64,000 nt of DNA from JAHEDT01 sp963825615 (GTDB lineage Bacteria > Desulfobacterota > Desulfuromonadia > Desulfuromonadales > BM103). The translations under genes and the position numbers were made by a program. The DNA is taken from positions 434,001-498,000 of the forward strand of contig CAWGTV010000001.1 of the NCBI GenBank assembly GCA_963825615.1, in the 5' to 3' direction. The stretch's first letter is position 1. The number at the start of each line of letters is the position of its first letter. Shown in pieces: positions 28,851 to 38,321 of this stretch. The notes beneath the pieces were generated by a model. The model was not told the origin of the DNA. It did no database searches and saw nothing but the letters and a program-made list of their open reading frames with translations.

Positions 28851-31114
28851 TCAGACAGGATTGTAGACCGCGACGGCGGCCTGCCCCAAGGCCAGGCCAC
28901 CGTCATTGGGCGGGACCAGAGCATGGGTCAGGACTTCGAAACCCGCATTTTCAAGACGTGCCAGGGTCATCTCCGTCAGCAGGGCGTTCTGGAACACGCC
29001 ACCGGAGAGCACCACCCGTTGCAAAGCAGTCCGTGAGCGCAGCATGTCACAGACATCCACGATCATCGCTGCCAGAGAGGCGTGGAACTGACCGGCAAGC
29101 AAAGCCGGGGCGACACCCCTCATCTGTTGTTCGAAGACACTTTGAACCAGCAACGTGGGATCAAAGATAATTTGCTGCTCCTCGCAGACCAGTTCATAAG
29201 GGAGCAGCTGCTTGGCATGTGGATCGGCACACATCTCGAGTTCGAGCGCGGCCTGCCCTTCATAAGAGACCTTCTGACGCACGCCGAGCATGAGCGGCGA
29301 CGGCATCAAACAGTCGGCCACAGCTTGAGGTCAGGGGAGCATTAATCCCCCTGGCCGCGGCCTGACCGACCAGGCGCAACTCGGCGGCCGGGATGCCCTT
29401 GAAGGCCGGAGCATCCACAGGGATCTCTCCATATGCCGTCTGCAGGTAGCTTAAGGCCATGCGCCAGGGTTCACGCGTGGCCAGGTCGGCTCCCGGCATC
29501 GCCTGGTAACGGAAATGCCCGCATCGCTCGAAAGACTGCAGATCGCCGACCAGAAACTCGCCACCCCAGATGTGTCCGTCTGTCCCATAACCAATGCCAT
29601 CGAATATAACGCCGATGGCAGGGGCCTCGCTGCCATGTTCGGCCAGGCAGCTGGCCAGATGGGCATGATGATGCTGCACGGCCACAGCCGGCAGGCCGCT
29701 TTCCTCGAGGGCGAAACGGGTCGAGTAATAGTCGGGGTGCAGGTCGTGAGCGACCTGCTCCGGGCGCACCTCGAGAATCGACTGCAGATGCTCGATGGTT
29801 TCCTTGAAAGAAGCGTAGACCTGGAGATTCTTCAAATCACCGACATGCTGGCTCAGAAACGCACGATCGCCCCGGGTCAGGCAGATGGTGTTCTTCAATT
29901 CGGCGCCGACCGCCAGAACCGGACGACTAATACGCGGCAAAGCAACACCACGCGGCACAAACCCCCGCGAGCGGCGGAGCAGCAATGGCCGGCCCGCCAT
30001 CACCCGGGCGATCGAATCATCGGTGCGGGTATGAATCCGGCGATTATGGGTCAGAAAGGCATCGGCGACATGCGCTAGACGCAGAAAAGCCTCGTCATCC
30101 TCGAATGCAATCGGCTCATCGGCAAGATTGGCGCTGGTCATGACCAGAGCCGCAAAAGCATCTTGCAGCAGCAGGTGATGCAGCGGCGTGTAAGGCAGCA
30201 TGACGCCGAAATAGCGGTTGGCAGGGGCGATACTCTTGGCAAGGCGGTGATCCGATGTCTTCTGCAACAGCACAATAGGCCGCTCGACCCCCTGCAGGAG
30301 ACGGGCTTCATCGAACCCGACATGGGCAAATTTTTGCACCTTTTCAATGCTATTGGCCATCAGTGCGAAGGGCTTTTCATCGCGCTGCTTGCGGCGACGC
30401 AGAAGTCAATACCGCCGCCTGGTTGCCAGCATCAACCGCCAGGTGATAGCCGCCCAACCCCTTGACAGCAAGGACTTGTCCCTCTTTGAGAAGGCAAACC
30501 GCCGCGGCCAGAGGCTCGTCAACGGCGATCGGCTGGCCGGCGCTATCAAGCAGTTGCAGCCGCGGACCGCAGACCGGGCAGGCATTCGGCTGGGCATGAA
30601 AGCGCCGGGAGGCTGGATCTGCATACTCCGCCAGGCAGTCGGCACAGAGGGGGAAATCAGCCATGGTGGTCAGCGGACGGTCGTAAGGGATGCCGGTGAC
30701 GATAGTGTAGCGTGGGCCGCAATTGGTGCAGTTGATGAAGGGGTAACGGTAACGCCGGTCGTCCGGATCAAAGAGTTCGTGCAGGCAGGCGTCGCAGACA
30801 AAGGTGTCCGGAGAGACCTGTGCCCGGCGACTTTCGTCCAACGCACTTTGCAGGATCCTGAAACCAACCGCCCCGCACAGCGGAAGGTTTTGAATATCTA
30901 TTGATTGGATCGCTGCCAGTGGCGGTTTTTCGCTATTTATGGCCGCAACAAACCGGGACAGGACAACGGCGTCCCCCTCGACGTCGATGGTCACCCCGCG
31001 GCTATCGTTGCAGACCGATCCGGCCAGGCCGAAACGTCCGGCCAGTTGGTAGATGAACGGTCGGAAACCAACGCCCTGTACGATCCCTTCAATAATGATC
31101 TGCTGTCGTTGCAA
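28851..31114 (-). CDS. hypF: [NiFe]-hydrogenase maturation carbamoyltransferase HypF, frameshifted
   Basis: Makes the carbamoyl group that becomes the CN ligands of [NiFe] hydrogenase. About 754 residues: acylphosphatase domain (EGIVQGVGFRPFIYQLAGRF), two zinc-finger motifs (CDACLHELFDPDDRRYRYPF..CTNCGP and CADCLAEYAD...CPVCGP), a YrdC-like domain (LAVKGLGGYHLAVDA, MLPYTPLHHLLL, VMTSANLADEPI), and a Kae1/HypF domain (HDLHPDYYSTRFA, VQHHHAHLASCLAEHG, VLSGGVFQNALL). Two frame breaks (~30365 and ~29300), each repaired by removing one base. No hydrogenase or other hyp gene is in the window. Confidence 0.93.
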
Positions 31115-31129
31115 TGTGCTTCCGTGTCG

Positions 31130-32152
31130 TCAGAGGCTTGAACTTTTTCCACCGGGTTTGCGCCCACGCAAGATCCCAGCGCCGTTGGGCAGTTCGATCG
31201 GCAAGCGTTCGACCTGCTCAAACCCCACGGACTCAAGCAGACACATGAGCTCACCTTCGCTGTAAGCTTTCCCCTGTGGCGTTCCAATCAGCATGTTGAG
31301 CGAGAAGAGGGCCGGAAAGATCGGTCGGTCGCGGCTGTCTGCGAGGATAAACTCCTGCACAAGCAATAGGCCATCCGCTTCGAGTTGCCCGGCGGCATTC
31401 TTCAGCATCCTGACGCAGCCATCCTCCCCTTCGCCGTGCAGCACGTGGGAGAGCCATGCCACGTCGTATGCTTCGCGCAGCGCATCGTCCTGGAAGTCAC
31501 CGGCAACGAAGCGGATGCGATTCTGCAGAGCGAACTGTGCGATCATCCTCTCGGCAATCGACCGGGTCGTCGGCAGATCGAAAACAGTCGCTTGCAGCTC
31601 CGGATTCTGCTGACAGAAATGTATGGCGTAGGTGCCTGGTCCGCCACCGAGATCGAGCAGATGCCTGCGCCCGGACAAATCGATCTGCCTGACAATCTGT
31701 GGTGCCAGCATCATCGCTAGGTTGAACATGCCGAGCAGGAAGCTCTGCCGTTCGATCTCGTCCGAGGCATGCGAGACGCGATGCCGGCTCGGAGCACCGC
31801 TGCGGACGACTTCATCAAGCCTTGCCCAGCTGTCCACCAGATGGTGATGGTGCAAAATGATATGGCCGAGGTACCCGGAGGAATGGGCGGAGAGGAACTG
31901 TGCCGCGAAGGGTGAGGCCTGGTAGGCGTCCTCAACCTTGCAAAGCAGTTCGAGGGCAGCCAGGGCGTCGAGCAGCATGGTCAGGCCGCGTTCGTCGAGG
32001 TCGAAGCGTGCTGCAAGCTCTGACGCAGTCGCCGGCGCGGCACTCAAAGGAGTGAATAGATCGAGTTTGACCCCTGCATGCAAGGCGCAGGCACTCCAGT
32101 AGCTGCCAGAGATTTTGAGGAGTTCAGGCGGTGTCCAGGTCGAATTCTGCAT
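31130..32152 (-). CDS. SAM-dependent O-methyltransferase-like protein (methyltransf_2 family)
   Basis: About 340 residues. The N-terminal winged-helix dimerisation domain (SACALHAGVKLDLFTPL, ASELAARFDLDERGLTMLLDAL) and a C-terminal Rossmann domain with HLLDLGGGPGTYAIHFCQQNP (motif I), AGDFQDD and WLSHVLHGEGED match the acetylserotonin/hydroxyneurosporene O-methyltransferase-like family. Substrate not predictable. Start ATG 32152 has GGAGGGCGCA before it; upstream in-frame starts lack an RBS. It ends 15 bases before hypF and is probably co-transcribed, though a functional link to hydrogenase maturation is not evident. Confidence 0.8.
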   Translation of the reverse strand: MQNSTWTPPELLKISGSYWSACALHAGVKLDLFTPLSAAPATASELAARFDLDERGLTMLLDALAALELLCKVEDAYQASPFAAQFLSAHSSGYLGHIILHHHHLVDSWARLDEVVRSGAPSRHRVSHASDEIERQSFLLGMFNLAMMLAPQIVRQIDLSGRRHLLDLGGGPGTYAIHFCQQNPELQATVFDLPTTRSIAERMIAQFALQNRIRFVAGDFQDDALREAYDVAWLSHVLHGEGEDGCVRMLKNAAGQLEADGLLLVQEFILADSRDRPIFPALFSLNMLIGTPQGKAYSEGELMCLLESVGFEQVERLPIELPNGAGILRGRKPGGKSSSL

Positions 32153-32422
32153 TGCGCCCTCCCGAAAGTTATTCGTCCCAATCATTGCGGATTGTGCACA
32201 CGGCTTCACAGGAATTTATCGCCAAGCAAGGATAACGGAAAATGCAGGGAAATGCAGTCGCAAAAACAGACGGCACCCATAAGCGAAAAGGCTTGCGCTT
32301 ATGGGGTCGGGCTGATAACTGGATCGGTTTGCTCCGCGAGGATATCGCCTATCAGCAATTCGGTAACCAGTGCGAAGAGTCGTTCGATATTTTTCGCGGC
32401 CGACAGATTGTCTGCCTTCCAG

Positions 32423-33811
32423 TCAGGGACCTTCGGTCAACCCGTACTTTTCCATCTTGTAGCGTAAGGTGCCGCGCGGCAGGTTGAGCAGGCGCGCGGT
32501 TTTGGCAACATTGCCGCCGGTAATACCAACGGCCTGGGTGACTAGATCCTTTTCCAGGCGACTGACAATCTCCTCGAACAAAATTCCTTCCGGAGGGATC
32601 CGGTAGTCGAAGGTCGCTTCTCCCTGTGGTTTTTCACCCCAGATTTCGCGGGGCAGGCACTCGGGGGTGATGATCTCCTGGTTGTGCATGATACAGATGC
32701 GTTCCACAACGTTGCGCAATTCACGCACATTGCCCGGCCAGTGATAACGCATCAGAAGATCCAGTGCCGTGCGCGAGATTTCGCGCACATTCTTGCGAAA
32801 TTCTTCACTGTAATGCTTGAGAAAGAATTCGAGCAGCGGCGGAATATCTTCGCGTCTGTCGCGCAGCGGCGGCACGTGAATGGGAAACACGTTGAGTCGA
32901 TAAAAAAGGTCCTCGCGGAAAGCCTTCTTTTCAATAGCTTCCTTAAGATCGAGATTGGTAGCGGCCACCACACGCACATCGATATCGATCTGCCGGTTAC
33001 CTCCCAGGCGGCGAATTTTACGATCTTCAAAGACCCTGAGCAGTTTGACCTGAAGGTTCATATCCATCTCGCCAATCTCATCGAGGAAGATCGTCCCGCC
33101 GTTGGCTTCCTCGAAGAGCCCAATTTTGCGATTCTTAGCATCGGTGAAAGCGCCCCGCTCGTGACCAAACAGTTCCGTTTCGAGCAAGTTGAATGGCAGG
33201 GAGCCACAGTTGATCTCTACAAAGGGTCGGGTTTTGCGCGGCGACAGCTGGTGAATCGCGCGGGCCACCAGTTCCTTGCCGGTCCCGGACTCGCCGGTAA
33301 TGAGGACCGTGGACGTCTCATGCTTGGCAACTTCACGAACCTGACGGTAAACCTGGACCAGCTGTTCGCTGGAACCGATCATGATGTTATTTCCGGCCAT
33401 TTCCCGAGACTGCTTGCCGCGCCGCAACTGACGCACTTCCCGACGCAGGTTCTGGGTCTCCAGAGCAAGCCGGACAATCAGACGGATGGCATCGGCCTTG
33501 AAAGGTTTCTTGATATAGTCGTAAGCTCCAAGCTTCAAGGCCTCGACAGCACTCTCCACGGTACCGTAGCCGGTAATGATGATCACCAGAACACCGGGAT
33601 CAATCTCACGCATGGCCCGCAGGACATCCAGCCCGCTCTGAGAGCCCAGATTGAGGTCGAGCAGGACCAGGTCGACATCCGCCTCGCTGACCTCCTTGAC
33701 CGCATCCTCGCCATTGTCCGTTGAGTAAGGATGATAGCCATCCTCCTCGAGAATCCGTTCCAGGTTTTCTCGAATGAACGCCTCATCATCCACGATCAGG
33801 ATACGCTCCAT
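32423..33811 (-). CDS. NtrC-family sigma-54-dependent response regulator
   Basis: Receiver (MERILIVDDEAF; VDLVLLDLNLG with phospho-Asp; DYIKKPF), AAA+ domain (ITGESGTGKELVARAIH Walker A; GGTIFLDEIGEMDM Walker B; VRVVAATNLDLKEAI), and a Fis-type HTH (GGNVAKTARLLNLPRGTLRYKM). The sigma-54 contact loop reads GAFTDA rather than GAFTGA. Start ATG 33811 follows GGAGTGTTTT. It lies 142 bases after the NtrB-like kinase and is its likely partner. The frame just beyond the stop encodes a protein-like 41-residue tail (see findings). Confidence 0.92.
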   Translation of the reverse strand: MERILIVDDEAFIRENLERILEEDGYHPYSTDNGEDAVKEVSEADVDLVLLDLNLGSQSGLDVLRAMREIDPGVLVIIITGYGTVESAVEALKLGAYDYIKKPFKADAIRLIVRLALETQNLRREVRQLRRGKQSREMAGNNIMIGSSEQLVQVYRQVREVAKHETSTVLITGESGTGKELVARAIHQLSPRKTRPFVEINCGSLPFNLLETELFGHERGAFTDAKNRKIGLFEEANGGTIFLDEIGEMDMNLQVKLLRVFEDRKIRRLGGNRQIDIDVRVVAATNLDLKEAIEKKAFREDLFYRLNVFPIHVPPLRDRREDIPPLLEFFLKHYSEEFRKNVREISRTALDLLMRYHWPGNVRELRNVVERICIMHNQEIITPECLPREIWGEKPQGEATFDYRIPPEGILFEEIVSRLEKDLVTQAVGITGGNVAKTARLLNLPRGTLRYKMEKYGLTEGP

Positions 33812-33953
33812 AAAACACTCCTTGGCAGGCATGTACGAGTTGACTGAGAGATTATTCTATCGGCAGATGACACATGAGACAATAAAATTGGCTACTTTTA
33901 GCCATCTTTGCTTTATATGCGAAGGACGAGACGGTGAAGTATTAGCGTGCGGG

Positions 33954-36452
33954 CTAATTTTGGCCACAATCGGGGAGATAAATTCTGAACTCAGTGCCCT
34001 CACCCTCACGGCTCTGTACTTCGATGCGCCCGCCGTGACTGGCGATAATGGTATGGGTGATGGAGAGGCCCAACCCGGTCCCCGTCCCCTTGGTGGTATA
34101 AAAAGGCTCGAAAATCAGTGTCAGTCGATCGGCAGGAATGCCCTTCCCCGTATCGCGTATCGTCAGCATGCAGCCATCGCTGGTGCGCTTTGCGGCGACC
34201 CACAGCTCACCGCCGTCCGGCATGGCACCTAAAGCATTGTTCAACAGGTTCAATAGCGCCTGCTTCAGCCGATCACTATCCATCCGCGGGTGAGGCAACG
34301 CCACCGGGATATCCTCGTGGAGTCGCACCTGCTGCTTCTGGAACTGCTTACTCGCCAGAAAGAGTGTATCGCGCAACACAACGGCAAGGTCGCCTTGAGC
34401 TAGACGGGGATCCGGTAGTGATGCAAAATTCAGTAATTCGTTGACCAGCCCCTCAAGGCGCTCAATCTCCTGCAAGGCGCGCTGAATCAGCTTCTGGTCA
34501 CCAGGGTTTGCTAGCAGACGGTCATGCAGTTCGTCGAGCAGCAGACTGATACCGGTTAAAGGATTGCGCACCTCGTGGGCAATGCCTGCGGACAGGCGTC
34601 CCAAGGACGCGAGCCGTTCGAAACGGGCCATCCGTTGCCGGAAGTTGACCCGCTCGGTCAGATCCTCGATGGTCAGGATATGTCCTCCCTCGCGACCTGA
34701 TGTGAGCGGATAGAGGGCCAACCGGTAAGTCAAGGAGCGCCCATCTCTCTCCAGCGACACATATTCATTCCAGCGTTCGGTCTGTATCTGCTCAGGAAGC
34801 GCCGCGTGCAGCTCAGGCAAGGCCTGGAAGGCCTCGCTGAGCTGCAGGTGCCCGACCGGATCCTTGACAATTTTCAGGATGGTGCGCGCCACACCATTGA
34901 GCGAGGTGACAGATTGATCGCTATCGAGGGTCAGGATACCGACCTCGACATTTTCCACGATCGTTTGCTTGAAGTCCCTTTCCTGCTTGATCTCTTTCTT
35001 TGAACGGCGCAGCACTGCGAGAGTTTTGAGCAGTCGCTCGCGACGCTCATAGAGTTGCCGGGCCATGGTATTGAAGGCCGTTGCCAGTTCGGCAACCTCG
35101 ATCGGGCTGGCGATTGCCACCTGCGTGCCAAGCTTGCCGCGCGCCATCTCCTGGGTTCCGGAAATCAGCGTCGAGAGCGGGCCAGTAATGTTATGCGAGA
35201 GTCGATAGGCGACATACACCACCAGCAGCGCCATCAAACCGATCAAAACCCAAGAACCGGTCAGAAAGGCCTTATAAAGGAGTCGGATATTCGCCGATGC
35301 CGAGACTGCCATGCGGTGGAACTGTTTGACCTCGGCACCAATTGTTATCCCACCGAAAATACCACTTTCAGCATAGGGGCCAGAGTCATAAAAGATCGGC
35401 GCAAACGCCATGATCTTCTGGGATCCGCCGACATTAGTGACATCAACGACTCCAGAGCGGCCGCCGAGCACAGCCTGGTGAACTTCCGGGTAATTGGGAT
35501 GGATAAACGCAGCCTCACTCAGGTTGTAAGGGATGGTGCCACTGGCAATTGCTTCCGGGCTGGAATCCTTGGTGTAGGGCGGGACCAGACGCCCCGCTTT
35601 GTCCAGTCCTCTGATATCCCAGAACTTCGGATGGGTAATGATCCACCCCTCGTTGTCGAACATGAAGGCATAGTTGCCGCTCTGGTACGAAGGGAAGATG
35701 ACGAAGCGTTCTTCCGTCGGGGTAATATGCTGGGTGAACTCCATCAAGTGGCGATGATCAAGGGACAAGACAACGACCCCCTGCAGTTGCCCGTCATCGG
35801 CGAAGACCGGTCGCGCAAAGCGGACGACTCCTTCGTACGCAGCTCCCTCGACGGCCTCCTCGGGAGTGGCCACACCACCGAGTTGGGCCAGCTTGTTGAC
35901 ATGCCAACCGGTGACATGGGAGACATAAATCTGCCCGTCTTGAAGCTGCCGGGCGGAGTTAAAATACGTTTCTGAGAGGTAAGTTGTATTGGCAGGGTCG
36001 GAGACATCGCGCAAGACCTCCGAAAGGACGCCATCGACAACCTTGAGGCGCTCCATGCCTTGCGGATCGATAAAGGCGATTTCCTTATAGAGCCTCAAGG
36101 AAGGGCGAAGTTCACGGGGCCACTGGTTGGTGCCAGTGCGTATCCAGATCGGTCGACGGTAGTTTTCATAAAACCAGAGATATTCCTCCGCGGCAACCGG
36201 CATGCGCGCCAGCACAGCCAAATCGCTGTCGACCCTGCGCAAAAAAGTACGCACCTCATCGGCAACCATGATGGCGCGCAATTCCAGGGTTTCCGCAGCC
36301 TGTTGATCGAGGGCCTTAATCGCACTGGTACGCAGTAGTTGTTCAACGGTATCCAAGCTTTGGCCGGCGAAAATCGCCAAGACGATCAGCGGCAGCAAAG
36401 TCAGGCCACAGAAGACATAGAGGACTTTCTTATGGAAGGACAAACGCGGCAT
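33954..36452 (-). CDS. Membrane sensor histidine kinase with periplasmic Cache domain (NtrB-like)
   Basis: 832 residues, intact. TM1 (VLYVFCGLTLLPLIVLAIFAG), a large periplasmic double-Cache region (about 33-395; PVFADDGQLQGVVVLSLDHRH, FMFDNEGWIITHP), TM2 (GSWVLIGLMALLVVYVAYRL), HAMP, coiled coil, PAS (ENVEVGILTLDSDQSVTSLN), HisKA (LSAGIAHEVRNPLTGISLLL) and HATPase (LLNLLNNALGAMPDGG, GTGTGLGLSITHTIIASHGG). The kinase core is of the NtrB/AtoS class that partners sigma-54 regulators, in agreement with the next gene. The Cache domain suggests a small extracellular ligand such as an organic acid. Confidence 0.93.
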   Translation of the reverse strand: MPRLSFHKKVLYVFCGLTLLPLIVLAIFAGQSLDTVEQLLRTSAIKALDQQAAETLELRAIMVADEVRTFLRRVDSDLAVLARMPVAAEEYLWFYENYRRPIWIRTGTNQWPRELRPSLRLYKEIAFIDPQGMERLKVVDGVLSEVLRDVSDPANTTYLSETYFNSARQLQDGQIYVSHVTGWHVNKLAQLGGVATPEEAVEGAAYEGVVRFARPVFADDGQLQGVVVLSLDHRHLMEFTQHITPTEERFVIFPSYQSGNYAFMFDNEGWIITHPKFWDIRGLDKAGRLVPPYTKDSSPEAIASGTIPYNLSEAAFIHPNYPEVHQAVLGGRSGVVDVTNVGGSQKIMAFAPIFYDSGPYAESGIFGGITIGAEVKQFHRMAVSASANIRLLYKAFLTGSWVLIGLMALLVVYVAYRLSHNITGPLSTLISGTQEMARGKLGTQVAIASPIEVAELATAFNTMARQLYERRERLLKTLAVLRRSKKEIKQERDFKQTIVENVEVGILTLDSDQSVTSLNGVARTILKIVKDPVGHLQLSEAFQALPELHAALPEQIQTERWNEYVSLERDGRSLTYRLALYPLTSGREGGHILTIEDLTERVNFRQRMARFERLASLGRLSAGIAHEVRNPLTGISLLLDELHDRLLANPGDQKLIQRALQEIERLEGLVNELLNFASLPDPRLAQGDLAVVLRDTLFLASKQFQKQQVRLHEDIPVALPHPRMDSDRLKQALLNLLNNALGAMPDGGELWVAAKRTSDGCMLTIRDTGKGIPADRLTLIFEPFYTTKGTGTGLGLSITHTIIASHGGRIEVQSREGEGTEFRIYLPDCGQN

Positions 36453-36513
36453 AGGGGCAGTATAGCAACAAGCGAGACCGGTCGGGTAGCGGATTATGGC
36501 TGGGTGAAGGCGA

Positions 36514-36750
36514 TCAGTTGATCATGCGCGAAGAGAAGGGCATCTTCCTAGAAAGGACGGCAAGCGGCAGGAGGTCCTGATGTTTGAGGAGGACCTCTTC
36601 GAGGCTGAGACCGTCACTGATGATCACATCCTCAGAGCTGAATACTGTGCGCGCGAAGAAACTGCCGTCCGGGCGGCTGAAGACCTCGATCAGGTATCCC
36701 TTCCCCTCGAAGTCGCACATCAGCTGTTGAACCAGTTGAATATTTTCCAT
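36514..36750 (-). CDS. Small conserved-looking hypothetical protein
   Basis: 78 residues starting MENIQLVQQLMCDFEGKGYL; alternating charged and hydrophobic residues suggest a small soluble alpha/beta domain (LIEVFSRPDGSFFARTVF reads as paired strands). No family recognised. RBS is weak (GGTG); an ATG 30 bases upstream (36780) is possible. It lies between the polyprenyl synthase and the NtrB-like kinase on the same strand. Confidence 0.5.
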   Translation of the reverse strand: MENIQLVQQLMCDFEGKGYLIEVFSRPDGSFFARTVFSSEDVIISDGLSLEEVLLKHQDLLPLAVLSRKMPFSSRMIN

Positions 36751-36910
36751 AAGGCACCGTTTATGACCAGAAGGGTCCATGACATATAACGGTGTTAAGC
36801 AAACTTCACGCCAACAGGGAATTGGAGCTTTAATGGCAGTAAAACGGACAAGCAAGTGGGGAGAGGCGTTAAAGCACGGAGCAGGAGCAGGAAAATGGCG
36901 GGGTGCGTCG

Positions 36911-37879
36911 CTAGTGATTACGGCTGACAATGTAATCAGCCAGCCGGATCATGGCTTCCCTGGCCGGACAATCGGCAAAGGCAGCAAGGTAGCTCTTGGC
37001 CGACTCCACCAGACCTTTTGCCCGTTCCCGAGTATAACCGATACCATCATAGGCGTGGATCAAAGCAACCACAAACGCCAGATCTTCTTCGGGAAGAACG
37101 TCCTTTTCGACAATAGCGGTCACCCGCTCGCGCTCCTCGGGGGAGCAATGAATCAGGGTATGGATCAGAGGGAGGGTGACTTTGCCTTCCAGTAGGTCGT
37201 GGCCGCACTCTTTACCGAATTCACTCGGTTTGGCGACATAGTCGAGGGCGTCATCCATAAACTGGAAAGCGATGCCGAGGTCCATGCCATAGGCCGCCAA
37301 AGCCTCCTCTTCGTCAGGAGAACAGCCACCCAAGATCGCCCCGCAACGGCTCGCAGCCGACAGAAGCACAGCTGTCTTGTTCTGGACAACTTCGATATAA
37401 CGCGTTTCGTCAAGTTCGACGTCACTGGTGCTGATCAACTGTAAGACCTCCCCTTCTGCCATCTGGGTGGTGGCGTCGGAGAGCGTTCTGAGAATATCCA
37501 GGTTGCCGGCACGCACCATGATGGAAAAGGATTTGGCGAAGAGGAAATCCCCAACCAGTACGCTGGCCTCATTCCCCCAGACCGCATTGGCGGAGTCCAA
37601 ACCGCGCCGCAGAACAGCACTGTCGACAACATCATCGTGGAGCAGGGTCGCCGTATGGATAAACTCGACGACACTGGCCAGGCCGATATGAGCGTCACCC
37701 CGGTAGCCGGCAAGTTGGGCGCTCAGCAAGAGCATCATCGGGCGAACACGCTTGCCGCCGCTGGCCAGCACGTATTCACCGACCTTGCGGATCAGCGGCA
37801 CACGCGAAGCCAGGTCATCGCGAAACTGCTGCTCGACACGGCGAATCTCGTCGTTCAGTAAATTAAGTACAAAATCCAT
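36911..37879 (-). CDS. ispB: Polyprenyl diphosphate synthase (octaprenyl-type)
   Basis: Trans-prenyltransferase extending FPP with isopentenyl diphosphate to make the quinone side chain. In its 322 residues, GGKRVRPMMLLLSA, first Asp-rich motif LLHDDVVDSAVLRRG (DDxxD variant), and second Asp-rich motif QFMDDALDYV are seen. The chain length product is inferred from the family, not from residues I could verify. It would supply menaquinone for the FrdCAB and respiratory chains in this window. No clear RBS before ATG 37879. Confidence 0.88.
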   Translation of the reverse strand: MDFVLNLLNDEIRRVEQQFRDDLASRVPLIRKVGEYVLASGGKRVRPMMLLLSAQLAGYRGDAHIGLASVVEFIHTATLLHDDVVDSAVLRRGLDSANAVWGNEASVLVGDFLFAKSFSIMVRAGNLDILRTLSDATTQMAEGEVLQLISTSDVELDETRYIEVVQNKTAVLLSAASRCGAILGGCSPDEEEALAAYGMDLGIAFQFMDDALDYVAKPSEFGKECGHDLLEGKVTLPLIHTLIHCSPEERERVTAIVEKDVLPEEDLAFVVALIHAYDGIGYTRERAKGLVESAKSYLAAFADCPAREAMIRLADYIVSRNH

Positions 37880-38059
37880 AATTATTGAAAATCCGGGGGG
37901 AAAATTATGGCTTATCCTAATGAATCCTCACGAAGCATGTCAAAGCTTTTTTCCTAAATTTGCTTCCATCAGAAAACACCTGCTGAACGGAAACGGCTTT
38001 CAGCACGGAAAACTGCAATTTTTCGTGTCCCCAAGAACTACAGGAAATTTCGCAAGCAG

Positions 38060-38230
38060 CGGCTTCAGGGCTAGCCGGCGTTTGCCAGAGGAAGCAAAAC
38101 CGAGAGATGGGTGCGTGCAGAGTGATAATTTGTCCACCTTGTGACTCCACCAGTTTGCGGCAAAGCGGCAGTCCGGCATGAGGATAAATTTCACAGAGCA
38201 GTTGACAAATTCTTGGCGCTTCCGTATAAA
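38060..38230 (-). pseudogene. Possible remnant of a histidine kinase ATPase domain
   Basis: Within the 442-base gap between ispB and ccoN a minus-strand frame reads AGLPLCRKLVESQGGQI followed by SRFCFLWQTPASPEAA. This looks like the G2 box and last strands of an HATPase_c domain (family pattern GLGLPLCRKLVE..GG.I....G.GS.F.F.LP). The N- and C-terminal flanks do not resemble any kinase, so only a fragment remains. The rest of the gap holds the ccoN promoter. Confidence 0.35.
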
Positions 38231-38261
38231 TAGGACCGTTTTTGTAACGTTTAATTAAGCC

Positions 38262-38289
38262 TTGACAATCAAAAGCCAAACCTTAGACT
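38262..38289 (+). promoter_or_regulatory. Promoter of the cbb3 oxidase operon
   Basis: TTGACA (38262-38267), 16-base spacer, TAGACT (38284-38289), 32 bases before the ccoN ATG, which has AGGAGGTGC as RBS. A second TTGACA at 38291 lies just downstream. No FNR box (TTGAT-N4-ATCAA) was seen. Confidence 0.55.
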
Positions 38290-38321
38290 TTTGACAAATT
38301 AATTTTCTTTCAGGAGGTGCT

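Noticed and set aside
24769..31114. Reading the PAS kinase and hypF as decayed pseudogenes
   Set aside because: All breaks are repaired by removing extra bases, and every catalytic motif is conserved on both sides of them.
32242..32487. 81-codon plus-strand frame with a possible RBS
   Set aside because: It overlaps the minus-strand regulator end and the protein-like minus frame that follows it, so it is most simply a shadow.
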